From contig PNKZ01000014.1 in the NCBI GenBank assembly GCA_013822735.1, forward strand, positions 62,001 through 126,000: a DNA stretch of 64,000 bases. Direction: 5' to 3'. Positions 17,928-28,154 of the stretch are shown here, piece after piece; the stretch's first letter is position 1; each line of letters begins with the position of its first letter. The stretch is from Pirellula sp. (GTDB taxonomy: Bacteria > Planctomycetota > Planctomycetia > Pirellulales > PNKZ01). The notes beneath the pieces were generated by a model, which saw only the letters and a list, made by a program, of their open reading frames with translations, searched no databases and was not told the DNA's origin. Both the position numbers and the translations under genes were made by a program.

Positions 17928-19319
17928 GTGTCGCTACAGATCGAGCCGCTCAAACCACGTTCGTCCGAGGAAAACAAAGGCACCTATGCCTTCGTGAGCT
18001 TAGGCTGCCCCAAAAATCTCGTAGATAGCGAACGGATGCTCGGGTTGCTGCAACTCGACGGCTACCAACTCGTACGCGAGCCGCAGGGCGCCGACTTCGT
18101 CGTCGTCAACACCTGCGGCTTTATCGAACGGGCCCGGGATGAATCGTTCGCCACGATTCAAGAAATGATCGACCTGAAGAACAACGGCGACCTGAAAGGG
18201 ATTATCGTCTCGGGTTGCTTGGCCGAGCGGGAAAAAGAGCAGCTGCTGGAGAAGTGCCCCGAGATCGATCACTTGGTCGGCGTGTTCGGGCGCGAGCAAG
18301 TGACGAAGGTGGCCGATCGCTTAGTGGGCGGTCTGCAAGAGCAACGGACCGTGTTTGAGCCGGCGTCGTCGGTGCCGCTCGTCGACCGTCAACGTCTGCG
18401 CATCACGCCGCGTCACTTCGCGTATTTGAAAATCAGCGAAGGGTGCGACCGGCTTTGTACGTTTTGCGCCATCCCGAAGATGCGCGGCAAGCACGTTTCG
18501 AAGCCGATGGACGAAATCTTGCGCGAAGCGCGCGAGCTCGCGGCCGACGGCGTGCGCGAATTGATCGTCGTGGCGCAAGATACGACCTACTACGGCATGG
18601 ACCTCTTCGGCGAGCCGCGCCTGGCACAATTGCTCGAGCAGCTCGACCAAGTCGAAGGACTCGACTGGATTCGCTTGATGTACTTCTATCCGATGTACGT
18701 CGACGACGCCTTGATCCGCACGATCGCCGCGAGCAAGCGGATTATTCCGTACATCGACATGCCGCTGCAGCACGTGAACGATACGATGCTCCGCCGGATG
18801 CAACGCCGCGTCAATCGCGCGAATACGGAAGAGCTCCTCGACAAGCTGCGCGCCGCGATGCCGAACCTCGTGCTCCGCTCGACCTTCATCACCGGCTTTC
18901 CCGGCGAGACGGAAGAGCATGTCGACGAGATGGTCGCATTCGTACAAAAGCACCGTTTTCAACATGTCGGCGTGTTTACGTATTCTTACGAAGGCGACAC
19001 GCCGAGCGCAAAACTGCCCGACCATATCGACGACGCGGTAAAAGAAGCACGCCGCGAACGGGTAATGGCAGCCCAACAAGAGGTGGCGCTAGCGTACAAT
19101 GAATCGCTGATCGGCCAAACGCTCGACGTGATCCTCGACATGCCCGTCGAAGGGGAACGCGACGCCTGGATCGGCCGCAGCTATGCGGACGCTCCCGACG
19201 TCGACGGCGTGGTGTACGTAACCGGCAAGCGATTGAAGGCCGGACAGATCGTGCCGACCGAGATCGTGGCGTCGCGCGGGTACGACCTGATCGGCGCCGC
19301 GGCCGGCAAGGCCCGCTAG
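17928..19319 (+). CDS. rimO: ribosomal protein S12 methylthiotransferase RimO
   Basis: A 463-residue radical-SAM enzyme that adds a methylthio group to the conserved Asp of ribosomal protein S12. N-terminal MTTase domain cysteines are seen in GCPKN, NTCGF and SGCLAE (second [4Fe-4S] cluster). The radical-SAM CxxxCxxC is CDRLCTFC (about residues 173-180), within GCDRLCTFCAIPKMRGKH, which is diagnostic of RimO over MiaB. The TRAM domain is at the end. GTG at 17928 has AAGGA 7 nt upstream; earlier frame residues are not conserved. First gene of a rimO-pgsA-CPBP run. Confidence 0.95.
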   Translation: MSLQIEPLKPRSSEENKGTYAFVSLGCPKNLVDSERMLGLLQLDGYQLVREPQGADFVVVNTCGFIERARDESFATIQEMIDLKNNGDLKGIIVSGCLAEREKEQLLEKCPEIDHLVGVFGREQVTKVADRLVGGLQEQRTVFEPASSVPLVDRQRLRITPRHFAYLKISEGCDRLCTFCAIPKMRGKHVSKPMDEILREARELAADGVRELIVVAQDTTYYGMDLFGEPRLAQLLEQLDQVEGLDWIRLMYFYPMYVDDALIRTIAASKRIIPYIDMPLQHVNDTMLRRMQRRVNRANTEELLDKLRAAMPNLVLRSTFITGFPGETEEHVDEMVAFVQKHRFQHVGVFTYSYEGDTPSAKLPDHIDDAVKEARRERVMAAQQEVALAYNESLIGQTLDVILDMPVEGERDAWIGRSYADAPDVDGVVYVTGKRLKAGQIVPTEIVASRGYDLIGAAAGKAR

Positions 19320-19369
19320 CCGAAAGCTTCAGTAGTCTGACTGTCGCAAGAGGAACGTCGGATATCCGT

Positions 19370-19945
19370 ATGACGACCGAACTGATCGACACCCCGACGA
19401 AGCCGCGCGTGTGGACGCTGCCCAACCAGCTCACGGCGTCGCGTCTCGGGCTGTCGATCATCCTGTTCTTCTGCATGGGCTTCGAGAGGTTCGCTCCGGC
19501 ATTCGTGCTGTTCGTCGTCGCGGCCTCGACCGATTGGCTCGACGGCTACTTCGCCCGTCGTTGGGGATTGGTCACGCAACTCGGCCGCATCCTCGACCCC
19601 TTTGCCGATAAGTTGATCATCTGCGGGACCTTCATCTTCTTGGCAGCCGTGCCGCAGAGCGGCATCGCGCCGTGGATGGCCGTGGTCGTGATGGGGCGTG
19701 AGATGCTCGTCACCGGGCTGCGCAGCTTCTTGGAGCAAAAGGGGATCGACTTCTCCGCCGAGTTGTCCGGCAAGATCAAGATGGTGCTGCAGTGCGTCGC
19801 CGCCGGGGCGAGCCTGTTCTACTTGGCATGGCGCCCCTCGTGGCTGGAGTTGCCGCTGACGGTCGTCGTGTGGGCCGCCGTCGCAATTACCGTCTACTCC
19901 GGCATCAGCTACATTCGCCGCGCGATGCGACTCTTCCACGAATAG
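19370..19945 (+). CDS. pgsA: CDP-diacylglycerol--glycerol-3-phosphate 3-phosphatidyltransferase
   Basis: A 191-residue inner-membrane enzyme making phosphatidylglycerol phosphate from CDP-diacylglycerol. The CDP-alcohol phosphotransferase motif D-G-x2-A-R-x8-G-x3-D-x3-D is visible as DGYFARRWGLVTQLGRILD then PFAD, with about five hydrophobic helices. The N-terminal LPNQLTASRL is typical of PgsA. It lies 50 nt after rimO and 15 nt before the CPBP protease gene, so it is probably co-transcribed. Confidence 0.93.
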   Translation: MTTELIDTPTKPRVWTLPNQLTASRLGLSIILFFCMGFERFAPAFVLFVVAASTDWLDGYFARRWGLVTQLGRILDPFADKLIICGTFIFLAAVPQSGIAPWMAVVVMGREMLVTGLRSFLEQKGIDFSAELSGKIKMVLQCVAAGASLFYLAWRPSWLELPLTVVVWAAVAITVYSGISYIRRAMRLFHE

Positions 19946-19960
19946 CGACGGCCGATCCGC

Positions 19961-20923
19961 ATGCGCTTACAACCGCTTTTCGCCGCGGCGGAAGCCTCGG
20001 AGCCGGTCGCCTGGAAGAATCTCCTTCCGGTCGTATTTCTGATCGTACTCGCCTTCTACGGCTGGTCGACGGTGCTGCGTCGCCGTCGCGCGGGCCTTGA
20101 GATCGTGCCCGAGACGCCGCGCCGCCTGGTTCCGTGGAACGGCGGGCTCACGCTGCTCTCGGCCTTCCTCTACGTGGGAATCGCGCAGGTCGGCGCGGGG
20201 CTGCTGATCGGCTATTTCTATCAGGCTCCGGAATCGCAACATGCCCTTCCGGCAGTCGACGCGCAGACGCTGACCGATCCCCAATGGACGATCGCCATGT
20301 TCCAGGCGCACGGCATCATGAGCTACGCCTCGGTGTTCGCCGTGCTGGTACTTATGATCGCCGCGGCGCAAGCGCGCCTCGACGACTTCGGGCTCGGGCT
20401 CGCCGATTGGCGCCGTTACCTCAAGCTCGGCATCATCGGGTTCGCCGTGATCGTGCCGCCGGTCGTCGTGATGCAAGGACTGCTCAACGTTGTTTGGAAG
20501 TCGCAACACCCGATCATCGTCGCCTATCAAGCGACCGGCGATTCGCAACTCTTGTTCTGGTGCACCGTCGCCGCCGTGTTCGTCGCACCGTTTGTGGAGG
20601 AGTTTTTCTTCCGCGGAGTGCTCCAAGGCTGGCTGGAGCGAGCGGTCGCCCAACGCGAGGAACTCACCGCCCCTACCGGCGACGAAACCGGACCACCGCC
20701 GCCCGAAGCGAGCCTGCCCGATCCGTCGTCCGTGCCGATCGTCTTCAGTTCGGTGCTCTTCGCGCTGGTGCACATGGGATCGGGGCCGGACGTCTTGCCG
20801 ATTTTTTTCCTCGCGCTCGGGCTCGGCTATCTCTATCGCCAAACGCATAGCATTTGGCCGGGCTTCATCGTCCACACGCTGCTCAATGCGTGGAGTATGC
20901 TCGCGCTGGCGTTCATGCAGTAG
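19961..20923 (+). CDS. CPBP-family intramembrane metalloprotease
   Basis: A 320-residue polytopic protein with CAAX-protease/bacteriocin-processing (CPBP) motifs: FVEEFFFRGVLQGWLE (EExxxR), FALVHMG (second His motif) and GFIVHTLLNAWSML (third motif). Members are glutamic-type intramembrane proteases acting on prenylated proteins, bacteriocins or unknown clients. The client here is unknown. It follows pgsA closely and converges with the GFO/IDH-like gene, with only 5 bases between stops. Confidence 0.88.
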   Translation: MRLQPLFAAAEASEPVAWKNLLPVVFLIVLAFYGWSTVLRRRRAGLEIVPETPRRLVPWNGGLTLLSAFLYVGIAQVGAGLLIGYFYQAPESQHALPAVDAQTLTDPQWTIAMFQAHGIMSYASVFAVLVLMIAAAQARLDDFGLGLADWRRYLKLGIIGFAVIVPPVVVMQGLLNVVWKSQHPIIVAYQATGDSQLLFWCTVAAVFVAPFVEEFFFRGVLQGWLERAVAQREELTAPTGDETGPPPPEASLPDPSSVPIVFSSVLFALVHMGSGPDVLPIFFLALGLGYLYRQTHSIWPGFIVHTLLNAWSMLALAFMQ

Positions 20924-20928
20924 CGGCG

Positions 20929-22065
20929 TCAGCGCTTCGCGGCATCTTTGTCCGCGGGCGGAAACACGAACTTCAAGAATTGCATCAGCAGAAACATCGC
21001 CAGCACGGCGAGCAACGCATACGGCCAGACGTTGGCGACGGCGAATTGAAACTTGCCGAGCATCGTCGCCGCGATCGCCATGCCGATGCTGAGCATCAGC
21101 AGCAGGCAACCGCCGGCAGCCATTACACCGTGAAACGTTCCTTGTTCGCTCGCCTCTTCGTGAAAGAGTTCGACCGTGCGCCCTTTCCGCAAACTGCGCT
21201 CGACCGCCTCGACGAGTTCTAAATCCGCCAAGGCTTCGCGCCACAGCTCGTTCGCCGGATCGCCGACCGCCAACAGGCCCGCTTCCGCGGCCGCCGCCAC
21301 ACCGATAGCTTGCGAGTAGTCATGGTCGTTTGCGACGCCGCCCCGCGCGATCGTCGCGTGCCAATCGCCGGCCCCGTCCACGTGAAGATCCGCCGTCCCG
21401 TCGCCGCCGACCACGCGCCAGTGCGTCACCGGTGCGTCGCGCGTCGGCCCGATCGACCAGCGAATCAGCGAGCCCGAAGTCGCCGTGATCTGAATGCCCG
21501 CTTGCGGGGCAGTCGCCGCTTCGCCGAGCGAGCCCATGGCCGACACCTTTTCGCAAGGCCCGGTCAGGCGACGGATCGCGCCGATATCGCCGATGAACCG
21601 TTCGAGAACTTCGGCCCGCGTCGCGGCGCGCACGCGATGTTCGACGATCACTTCGTCGATCCGCCCGAGCTCGCTGAGGGAGTCGATCGCCGGTTGGTGC
21701 CGCGTCGCTTCCAGCGGCACCAGCGCCACGCCGGTCGCCTGGCGATGCATGTCGAGTTCGAAGTACGCGAGCGTCGCCGTGGTCTGCGGATGCACGAAGA
21801 GCACGGGCATCCCTTCTTGCACTAAGCGTTGCAATTGCTCCAGGCGCCGCGCTTCCGGGCCCGCCGCGCCGACAAGCACGAAATCGGCTCCGCAGGCTAA
21901 GGCCTCTTCCCATTGGTCGACGCGCCGCACCGCCAAATCCGCGGGGAGCGATTCCGGCACGCCGGCCGCTTCTTCGTGAATGAGCGTCAGTTCGCAGCCG
22001 GCCGCCACCAGCGCCGCCGCGTATTGCGCGGTGTTCACATCGGCGTTGAGCAGGCCAAATTTCAT
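20929..22065 (-). CDS. Gfo/Idh/MocA-like protein with C-terminal membrane anchor
   Basis: A 378-residue protein. The N-terminal half resembles a Rossmann fold (LLNADVNTAQYAAALVAAGCELTLIHEEA, ADFVLVG, GMPVLFVHPQTTATLAYFELDM) as in Gfo/Idh/MocA oxidoreductases, though the glycine-rich dinucleotide loop is poor. Two hydrophobic segments end the protein (AAGGCLLLMLSIGMAIAATML and VWPYALLAVLAMFLLMQFL). Planctomycetes carry many variants; whether this one binds NAD(P) is doubtful. It ends convergently with the protease gene and lies 12 nt after copA on the same strand. Confidence 0.68.
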   Translation of the reverse strand: MKFGLLNADVNTAQYAAALVAAGCELTLIHEEAAGVPESLPADLAVRRVDQWEEALACGADFVLVGAAGPEARRLEQLQRLVQEGMPVLFVHPQTTATLAYFELDMHRQATGVALVPLEATRHQPAIDSLSELGRIDEVIVEHRVRAATRAEVLERFIGDIGAIRRLTGPCEKVSAMGSLGEAATAPQAGIQITATSGSLIRWSIGPTRDAPVTHWRVVGGDGTADLHVDGAGDWHATIARGGVANDHDYSQAIGVAAAAEAGLLAVGDPANELWREALADLELVEAVERSLRKGRTVELFHEEASEQGTFHGVMAAGGCLLLMLSIGMAIAATMLGKFQFAVANVWPYALLAVLAMFLLMQFLKFVFPPADKDAAKR

Positions 22066-22077
22066 CGATGCGGCAAG

Positions 22078-24588
22078 TTAGTCGAGGCTGCGAACGCGAA
22101 GCGAAAGGCTATTGAGCACCACCGACACGCTGCTGAGCGCCATCGCCGCCGCGGCCACCGAAGGGGGCAAACGCCACGCCGAGCCCAACCACGGAGCCAG
22201 CACCCCCGCCGCGGCCGGAATCAGCACCACATTATAGACCAAGGCCCAGCCGAGATTCTGCCGAATGACGCGCATGGTCAGGCGAGCTAGTTGAACGGCG
22301 CGGGCCGCGGTTCGCAAGTCCTGATTGTTGAGCACGATGTCGGCCGCTTCGAGCGCCACGTCGGCCCCCTGCCCCACGGCAATGCCGACATCGGCGGCCG
22401 CCAACGCCGGCGCATCGTTGATGCCGTCGCCGATCATCGCCGTTCGTTCCCCTTCGGCTTGCAAGCGTCGGACGATCGCTTGCTTGTCGGCCGGAAGCAC
22501 TTCGGCAACGGTCTCCTCAATGCCGACGGCGCGGGCCGCCGCTTCGGCCGTCGTGCGATGATCGCCCGACACCAGCAACGTGCGCAGCTTCAATGCGTGC
22601 ATATGGGCGACGGCCTCACGCGCTTGCGGGCTCACGGCATCCGCCACGCTTAGGTAACCAAGCAGCTTGCCGTCGCGCGCCACGACGAGCGGCGTCCCCC
22701 CGGCATGACGCGCGGCCGCCAGCGACGCCGCAATCATCGCCAGATCGATGCCGTGTGCGATGAAGAGCTTCTCGTTGCCGACAAGCGTCGTTCCCTCGGA
22801 GTCTTCCGCAACGATCCCCTGCCCCGCCACGGTGGAGAGTTGCTTCGCGGGCTTTACGACGATGTCGCGCTCTTCGGCGGCGGCCGTGATGCAGCGAGCC
22901 AACGGATGCGAACTGAGCAGTTGTGCGGCCGCGGCATACTTCAAAAGCGTCTCTTGTTCCACGCCGGGCAGCGTCGCAATTTCCACCACGCGCGGACGCC
23001 CTTCGGTGAGCGTGCCGGTTTTGTCGAAGACCACGGCTGTGATCGCCGCCGCGGCCTCGATCGCAGAAGCGTCTTTGAAGAGCACGCCGCTTTCCGCACC
23101 CCGGCCCGAAGCGACAATCACCGCCGTCGGCGTCGCTAGGCCGAGCGCACAAGGGCACGCCACCACCAGCACGGCAGTGAACGCAGAGAGCCCGGTGCGC
23201 CAATCGCCGGCCAGCGCCCATCCGGCCAGCGCGACGAGCGCAATGACCAAGACGATCGGCACAAACACGGCCGTCACACGATCGGCGAAGCGCTGAATCT
23301 GCGGCTTGGTTTCTTGCGCACGGCGGACGAGCTCGATCGTATGGGCCAGCGTGGTATGGCCGGCGCGACGCGTAACGCGGGCCGTTAGCGAACCGTCGCC
23401 GTTGATCGTGCCGGCATGGATCTCGTCGCCGGCCACTTTCTCGACCGGGATCGATTCGCCGGTGAGCCACGATTGATCCACGGCGCTCGCACCCGACACA
23501 ACGAGCGCATCGAGCGGCACCCGTGCGCCGGGGCGAACGAGAATCGTCGCGCCGACCTCGACGTCGGCCACATTAACCGTCCGCGTTCGATTGCCGACGG
23601 CCACGAGCGCTTGCGGCGGAGCGAGGTCGAGCAGTTTGCGTACGGCGGCGCTGGTGCGTTGCCGGGCCTTGGCCTCGAGCCATTTCCCCAGCGTGACGAA
23701 GACGAGGATCATCGCGCCGTCCATCAAGTACATCGATTCACGATGGGCGAACCAGTCGACGACGCCCGCCGTGAAAGCCGTTCCGCTGCCGAGGGCGACG
23801 AGCGTATCCATGTCGGCGGTGCCGTGACGAGCGCGACGGAGCGCGCCCTGCAGAAACGGCGTGCCGAGCAGCACCTGCAAGGTCGCAGCGCCTGAGAGCA
23901 GCAAAAAGCGATAGGCCGTGTCCGCGTGGCCGGCGTAGTGTGTGGCGATGATCTGCACGAGCAGCGCCGCGCCGAGGAAGAAGCGTTGTTTCCACAGCCG
24001 GACCTCGAAATCTTGGCGACGGGCGAGATCGTGCGATTGTGCGGTCTCGGCGACCGCGCGGGCCGTGTAGCCCGCCGCATCGACGGCGGCCTCGACGTCG
24101 CCGAGCCGGAAGGATTTAGGATCGTAGCGAACCCAACCTTCCTGCAGCGCGAGGTTGACTCCCGCCGATAAGACGCCCGGCGCCGACTTCAAAGCTTGCT
24201 CGACGCGCCCGACGCAACTCGCACAGTGCATTCCTTCGATGGCGAAGGTTCGTTTGAGAGCCGATGACGAAGCGGAATCGCCGTGCGGCTTCGGCGCCTT
24301 CGCGACGGCGGGCAAGCCGGCAATTTGCAGCAGTTCTCCGCGCGGGGGCTGTTGCGCCGTATTCACACCGTCGCGATCGACCGGCGATTGATAACCGGCC
24401 TGTTCGACCGCGCGACGCAATGCCGCTTCCTCGGCTTGTTGCGAATCGAAAGTGACGTGCGCGACACGACGTTCCAGACTGACGTCGGCCTTGGTCACGC
24501 CGGGCACCTGGCGCAAGGCGGCGGCAACATGCGCAACGCAATTTGCACACGTCATCCCTTCGACCGGAAGATCCACCTCTTGCAGCAT
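22078..24588 (-). CDS. copA: copper-exporting P1B-type ATPase
   Basis: An 836-residue heavy-metal pump that exports Cu(I). It has two heavy-metal-associated domains with GMTCANC (about 10-20) and GMHCASC (about 125-135) and eight membrane helices. It also has the phosphatase motif TGES, the ion-binding CPC in ACPCALGLATPTAVI, the phosphorylation motif DKTGTLTEG, HP in SSHPLARC, and MIGDGINDAPAL. The ATG at 24588 starts directly with the first metal-binding domain. The GFO/IDH-like gene follows 12 nt later. Confidence 0.95.
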   Translation of the reverse strand: MLQEVDLPVEGMTCANCVAHVAAALRQVPGVTKADVSLERRVAHVTFDSQQAEEAALRRAVEQAGYQSPVDRDGVNTAQQPPRGELLQIAGLPAVAKAPKPHGDSASSSALKRTFAIEGMHCASCVGRVEQALKSAPGVLSAGVNLALQEGWVRYDPKSFRLGDVEAAVDAAGYTARAVAETAQSHDLARRQDFEVRLWKQRFFLGAALLVQIIATHYAGHADTAYRFLLLSGAATLQVLLGTPFLQGALRRARHGTADMDTLVALGSGTAFTAGVVDWFAHRESMYLMDGAMILVFVTLGKWLEAKARQRTSAAVRKLLDLAPPQALVAVGNRTRTVNVADVEVGATILVRPGARVPLDALVVSGASAVDQSWLTGESIPVEKVAGDEIHAGTINGDGSLTARVTRRAGHTTLAHTIELVRRAQETKPQIQRFADRVTAVFVPIVLVIALVALAGWALAGDWRTGLSAFTAVLVVACPCALGLATPTAVIVASGRGAESGVLFKDASAIEAAAAITAVVFDKTGTLTEGRPRVVEIATLPGVEQETLLKYAAAAQLLSSHPLARCITAAAEERDIVVKPAKQLSTVAGQGIVAEDSEGTTLVGNEKLFIAHGIDLAMIAASLAAARHAGGTPLVVARDGKLLGYLSVADAVSPQAREAVAHMHALKLRTLLVSGDHRTTAEAAARAVGIEETVAEVLPADKQAIVRRLQAEGERTAMIGDGINDAPALAAADVGIAVGQGADVALEAADIVLNNQDLRTAARAVQLARLTMRVIRQNLGWALVYNVVLIPAAAGVLAPWLGSAWRLPPSVAAAAMALSSVSVVLNSLSLRVRSLD

Positions 24589-24610
24589 GCAGGCATTATA
24601 CCGCGAGGGT
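24589..24610 (-). promoter_or_regulatory. TATAAT box immediately upstream of copA
   Basis: Read on the minus strand, an exact TATAAT lies 6 nt before the copA start codon with no Shine-Dalgarno sequence. If used, it would yield a nearly leaderless message. No good -35 hexamer is seen 17 bp upstream, so this may be chance. Confidence 0.3.
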
Positions 24611-24746
24611 GCCGCATAAATCGTCGATGGCGGCAGTTGCGGATTGGGTGCCTGGGGCAGAACGAAGTGATGCCCCCAGTTCGTTCCCGATTCAATCTGG
24701 GGCTTGGCCCGCGGCTCCAAACCCAGCCACCCTCAAAAAGCGCGAC

Positions 24747-25067
24747 TTAGCTCGCTACGTTGTCCGTCCGCTGCGGTAGCAACGCGCTATTGCGCATCGC
24801 AAAACGATCGGCCCACAAGCGATATTGCGGATCGCCGTCGCGGAACGAAAAGACGGCGTCGGGGAGCGGACGCCCGGTCGAATCAGGTCGGGCCGCGGGC
24901 ACGCGCACCAAGATCGCTCCGTCGGCGATGCGACGTTCGAGGATCCATGAATGCCAATCGTTATCAGGAGATGCAGGAAGCATCACGAGCTCGCCAAGGC
25001 GACAAGGGAGTGCGGAAGGAAGCGGCAGGCGGGAAGTCGGGCAGGTGTCTCTATTTTGACTACTCAT
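24747..25067 (-). CDS. hypothetical protein
   Basis: A 106-residue soluble protein starting at ATG 25067, with a plausible folded part (LGELVMLPASPDNDWHSWIL, VFSFRDGDPQYRLWADRFAM). No family recognised. It lies 88 nt downstream of the alkyltransferase gene on the same strand and upstream of copA. Base composition and length are ordinary; it may be real but orphan. Confidence 0.5.
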   Translation of the reverse strand: MSSQNRDTCPTSRLPLPSALPCRLGELVMLPASPDNDWHSWILERRIADGAILVRVPAARPDSTGRPLPDAVFSFRDGDPQYRLWADRFAMRNSALLPQRTDNVAS

Positions 25068-25155
25068 GGCAAGAACCGCCAGAGCGATTTTGCGCAGGCT
25101 TCGCGCGGCTGAATTCACATGCGCCCGCTGGGCCGATTGCAGGCCGAAAACGAGC

Positions 25156-25743
25156 CTATTCGACGACGTGGCGAACACCTTCCCAGACCCACGCGTGCAA
25201 CTCCATTTGCAACAACTTGCGCTTGGTCGCCTGCCCGCCGGCGGCGGAATAATTGTGTAACTTCCCGCCGCTCGCCACGACACGATGGCACGGCACGATC
25301 AACGGCACGCGGTTCGCGCGCATCACATTGCCGACGGCACGAGCCGCGCCGGGACGTCCGGCTGCTTTCGCCAAATCGCCGTAGCTAAGTGCGGTACCGG
25401 GCGGAATGTGTCGACACTCTTCGACGACGGTCCGCTGAAAGTCGGTGAATCCGTCGTAGCTCACGGTGACGTCGAGAAACGCTTCGCGCGCCCCGCCGGC
25501 GTAGGCCTGCAACCGTTCGACGAGTTCGCCGAACCAAAGTTCGTCGCGCACGGAGCCTTTCGATTCGGCGCCTAAAGCTTTGCGCGCCGCGGTCGCCGAC
25601 TTGTGGCCGAACGTCAAGCGATGCACGGTCGCCGCGCTGCCGAGTAGGCCCATCCAGCCCAACTCGCTGGGAAAGAGCGTGTAGTGCAGCAAAGCAGGCT
25701 GCGGCCGCAAGCTGGCGGGCGGACGTTTGAAGATTCGAACCAT
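25156..25743 (-). CDS. ogt: methylated-DNA--protein-cysteine methyltransferase
   Basis: A 195-residue DNA-repair protein that transfers an alkyl group from O6-alkylguanine to its own cysteine. The active site PCHRVV (Cys152) is seen within NRVPLIVPCHRVVASGGKL, followed by the conserved SAAGGQATKRKLLQME helix. The DNA-binding helix is SYGDLAKAAGRPGAARAVGNVM. The N-terminal domain is present, so this is the Ogt/Ada-C type. ATG at 25743. No regulator is adjacent. Confidence 0.93.
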   Translation of the reverse strand: MVRIFKRPPASLRPQPALLHYTLFPSELGWMGLLGSAATVHRLTFGHKSATAARKALGAESKGSVRDELWFGELVERLQAYAGGAREAFLDVTVSYDGFTDFQRTVVEECRHIPPGTALSYGDLAKAAGRPGAARAVGNVMRANRVPLIVPCHRVVASGGKLHNYSAAGGQATKRKLLQMELHAWVWEGVRHVVE

Positions 25744-25968
25744 GAATTTCCGCCTGATTTTCCGGAGCCGTCGAACGTGCTTTACCGCCGCTCTCGGGCC
25801 GCTTTACAGTGCTGACAACGGCATTCTATACTTGAGTTCGCGCCAAGCTCAACGATTTCGACGCCTGACGTTTCCGCGTCGGAATCGCCTGCTTGTCGTC
25901 CGCGTTGCCGTCGGAAGCGGATCGCCGCTCGGCAGCGTCGATCCGCCCCGTTAGCCTGAAGGATAGTG

Positions 25969-26718
25969 ATGATGGAAGCCTACGGTTCCATGTGCGACGA
26001 CTTCTACGTCAACATGAACCTCAGTACCGAGATGGAGCTCCCGCAAAGCCGCGAGACGGTACTGCATTACTTTGAGCGGATCCAAAAGAAGTATCCGACG
26101 ATGCGGAACTTCTACAATCGAGGGGAGAAGCAAGACTTCGTCCTCGAAGAAGATAAAGACAAGGGAAGCTATCGCTGGGCGACCATCGAGCACCGTCGCG
26201 TTTGCTCCGGCTACGTGAATACGACGAGCGTGGAAACGGCGCTGGAGCAGCATCGACTGGCGTTGGAATTGGCTCCGTACATGCTGTCGGTGAGCCCGCT
26301 CGATTGTGAAGCGCTCGACGTGCTGTTCGGCTTCGATTTCACCTATCGCGGCAACCACAATCAACTCGTCGCCGACGCCTTGGGCGTGAGCCCGGCCGTG
26401 GAAAAGTTCCTGGAGTTGCCCGGCTCGAGCGTCATCAATTACGAGCCGTCGATCACGCTGGCGGTCGATGAAGATTGCCGGACGCAATGCCGGCTGAGCA
26501 TCGAAAACCGCACGACTGCGTACCAGGCCCGCACCGGCGAGTTTCCGGAAGAGCAATTGAGCGTCTACGTGACGGCTCGCCAGTACGGCAGCTTGGGGCC
26601 GGATCGCACGTACGTCGAAACCATGGATCGCCTGGCGCAGCTCTGCCGCGACGTGGTGGACTCTTACGTCATCGACAACGTCCTCCGCCCGCTGCAACGC
26701 GCCATTGCGATGAAGTAG
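25969..26718 (+). CDS. conserved hypothetical protein (planctomycete-type)
   Basis: A 249-residue soluble protein, Glu/Tyr-rich at the start (CDDFYVNMNLSTEMELPQSRETVLHYFERIQK). It has two clear halves: an N-terminal alpha/beta region, and a C-terminal part with ITLAVDEDCRTQCRLSIENRTTAY. AAGGA lies 5 nt before ATG 25969 (8 nt before ATG 25972). I cannot name a function. A similar layout recurs in planctomycete genomes as far as I recall. It lies upstream of the aminotransferase gene. Confidence 0.75.
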   Translation: MMEAYGSMCDDFYVNMNLSTEMELPQSRETVLHYFERIQKKYPTMRNFYNRGEKQDFVLEEDKDKGSYRWATIEHRRVCSGYVNTTSVETALEQHRLALELAPYMLSVSPLDCEALDVLFGFDFTYRGNHNQLVADALGVSPAVEKFLELPGSSVINYEPSITLAVDEDCRTQCRLSIENRTTAYQARTGEFPEEQLSVYVTARQYGSLGPDRTYVETMDRLAQLCRDVVDSYVIDNVLRPLQRAIAMK

Positions 26719-26826
26719 GCGCGCCCGTCGCCCTCAGATACGAGATAGCCCCGAAGCGCAAGCGAGGGGACGTTTGCTTTCGCCCCGCATCCGCCCCCCA
26801 ATCTCCAACCGCATCGGCGTCGCACC

Positions 26827-28089
26827 ATGGCCGTTTCGTTTAGTCAGTTCGCGGGCGGCGTCCGCGATGAAACCGCGTTTGCCGTGTTGGCCATCGCCAA
26901 GCGTTTGAAAGCGGCCGGCAAGCGCGTGATCGAATTGGAGATCGGCGACAGCCCTTTTCCATCGACCCCCGCGGCCAAACAAGCCGGGCACGACGCGATC
27001 GCGGCCGATCAATCGCACTATGCCCCGTCGCTCGGCATTCCGCAGATGCGCGCGGCCGGAGCCGAGTACGTACGCAAAGAACACGGCATCGACGCCCAGA
27101 CGGAGAACGTCGTCGTCGGACCGGGCGCGAAAGTGTTTGAGCTGATCTTCTGCGAAGCGTTCGTGGATCCCGGCGACGACGTGCTAATCTTCTCGCCGTA
27201 CTTTCCGACGTACATCCCGAACATCCAGCGCCGCGGCGGCCGCATTTGGACGAGCGACCTGAAACAGTCGAACGAGTTTCGCCCGGAGCCTGCCGAAGTC
27301 GAACGGTTTCTGAAGACCGCGCCGCGCCCTAAGGCGATCTTTCTCAATAGCCCGCACAATCCGACAGGCGGAGTCGCCGCCGAGAGCGACCTGAAGGCGA
27401 TCGCCGACCTGATCCGCGGGCGCGATGTCGCGGTGCTCAGCGACGAGCCGTACGACCAGATGGTGTGGCAAGGGCGGCACCATTCGATTCTGGCGCAGCC
27501 CGGCATGATGGAGCAGTGCGTGGCGGCGTACACGTTCAGCAAGTCGTACAGCATGAGCGGCTGGCGCATCGGGTTTGCCGTGAGCGCGCAGCCGATCGTC
27601 GAACAATTCGGCCGGCTGCTCAACACTTCGCTGTCGTGCGTTTCGCCCATCGTGCAACTCGCGGCGGCGGCGGCGCTCACGCATGATCACGCGGCACGCA
27701 CCGAACAGATGGGAGCGTTTCGCGGCAAGGTGCAGACGCTCATTGCCGGGCTCAACACGATTCCCGGCTTCCGCTGCTTGGAGCCGAAGAGCACGTTTTA
27801 CGCGTTCCCGAACGTCGCCGAGGTCTGCAACCGGTTGGAAATCACCTCGCACGGCTTGGCGCTCTACCTGCTCGAAGGAGCCGATGACGCGATGGGCGTG
27901 GCGTGCCTCGGCGGGGAATGCTTCGGACCGGCCGGCGGCGGGTTCTTGCGATTCAGCTGCGCCGAGCCGGACGACCAATTACGCGCGGCCGTGGAGTTTG
28001 TGCGGAAGGCGATTACGCAAAAGGAGCGCGTCGCTAAGTATCTTGCGGCGCATCCGCAGCATAAACTTGCCAGCGCCTACAGCTTGTAG
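26827..28089 (+). CDS. PLP-dependent class I/II aminotransferase
   Basis: A 420-residue aminotransferase of the aspartate aminotransferase superfamily. Seen: [10 protein letters not shown] near the N-terminus, [43 protein letters not shown], and the PLP-lysine region [15 protein letters not shown] (Lys239). [13 protein letters not shown] carries the carboxylate-binding Arg. The substrate cannot be read from sequence. It may be co-transcribed with glpK, which begins 65 nt later. Confidence 0.9.
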   Translation: MAVSFSQFAGGVRDETAFAVLAIAKRLKAAGKRVIELEIGDSPFPSTPAAKQAGHDAIAADQSHYAPSLGIPQMRAAGAEYVRKEHGIDAQTENVVVGPGAKVFELIFCEAFVDPGDDVLIFSPYFPTYIPNIQRRGGRIWTSDLKQSNEFRPEPAEVERFLKTAPRPKAIFLNSPHNPTGGVAAESDLKAIADLIRGRDVAVLSDEPYDQMVWQGRHHSILAQPGMMEQCVAAYTFSKSYSMSGWRIGFAVSAQPIVEQFGRLLNTSLSCVSPIVQLAAAAALTHDHAARTEQMGAFRGKVQTLIAGLNTIPGFRCLEPKSTFYAFPNVAEVCNRLEITSHGLALYLLEGADDAMGVACLGGECFGPAGGGFLRFSCAEPDDQLRAAVEFVRKAITQKERVAKYLAAHPQHKLASAYSL

Positions 28090-28154
28090 CGACGGCGTTG
28101 CGAGTGCGCAGCGCCGTGATCGATCACGCCCTTCCCTCTTCGCAGCGATTGAAT

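Noticed and set aside
19967-21244. Open 425-residue minus-strand frame across the CPBP protease
   Set aside because: Shadow frame with biased composition; the opposite strand has clear catalytic motifs.
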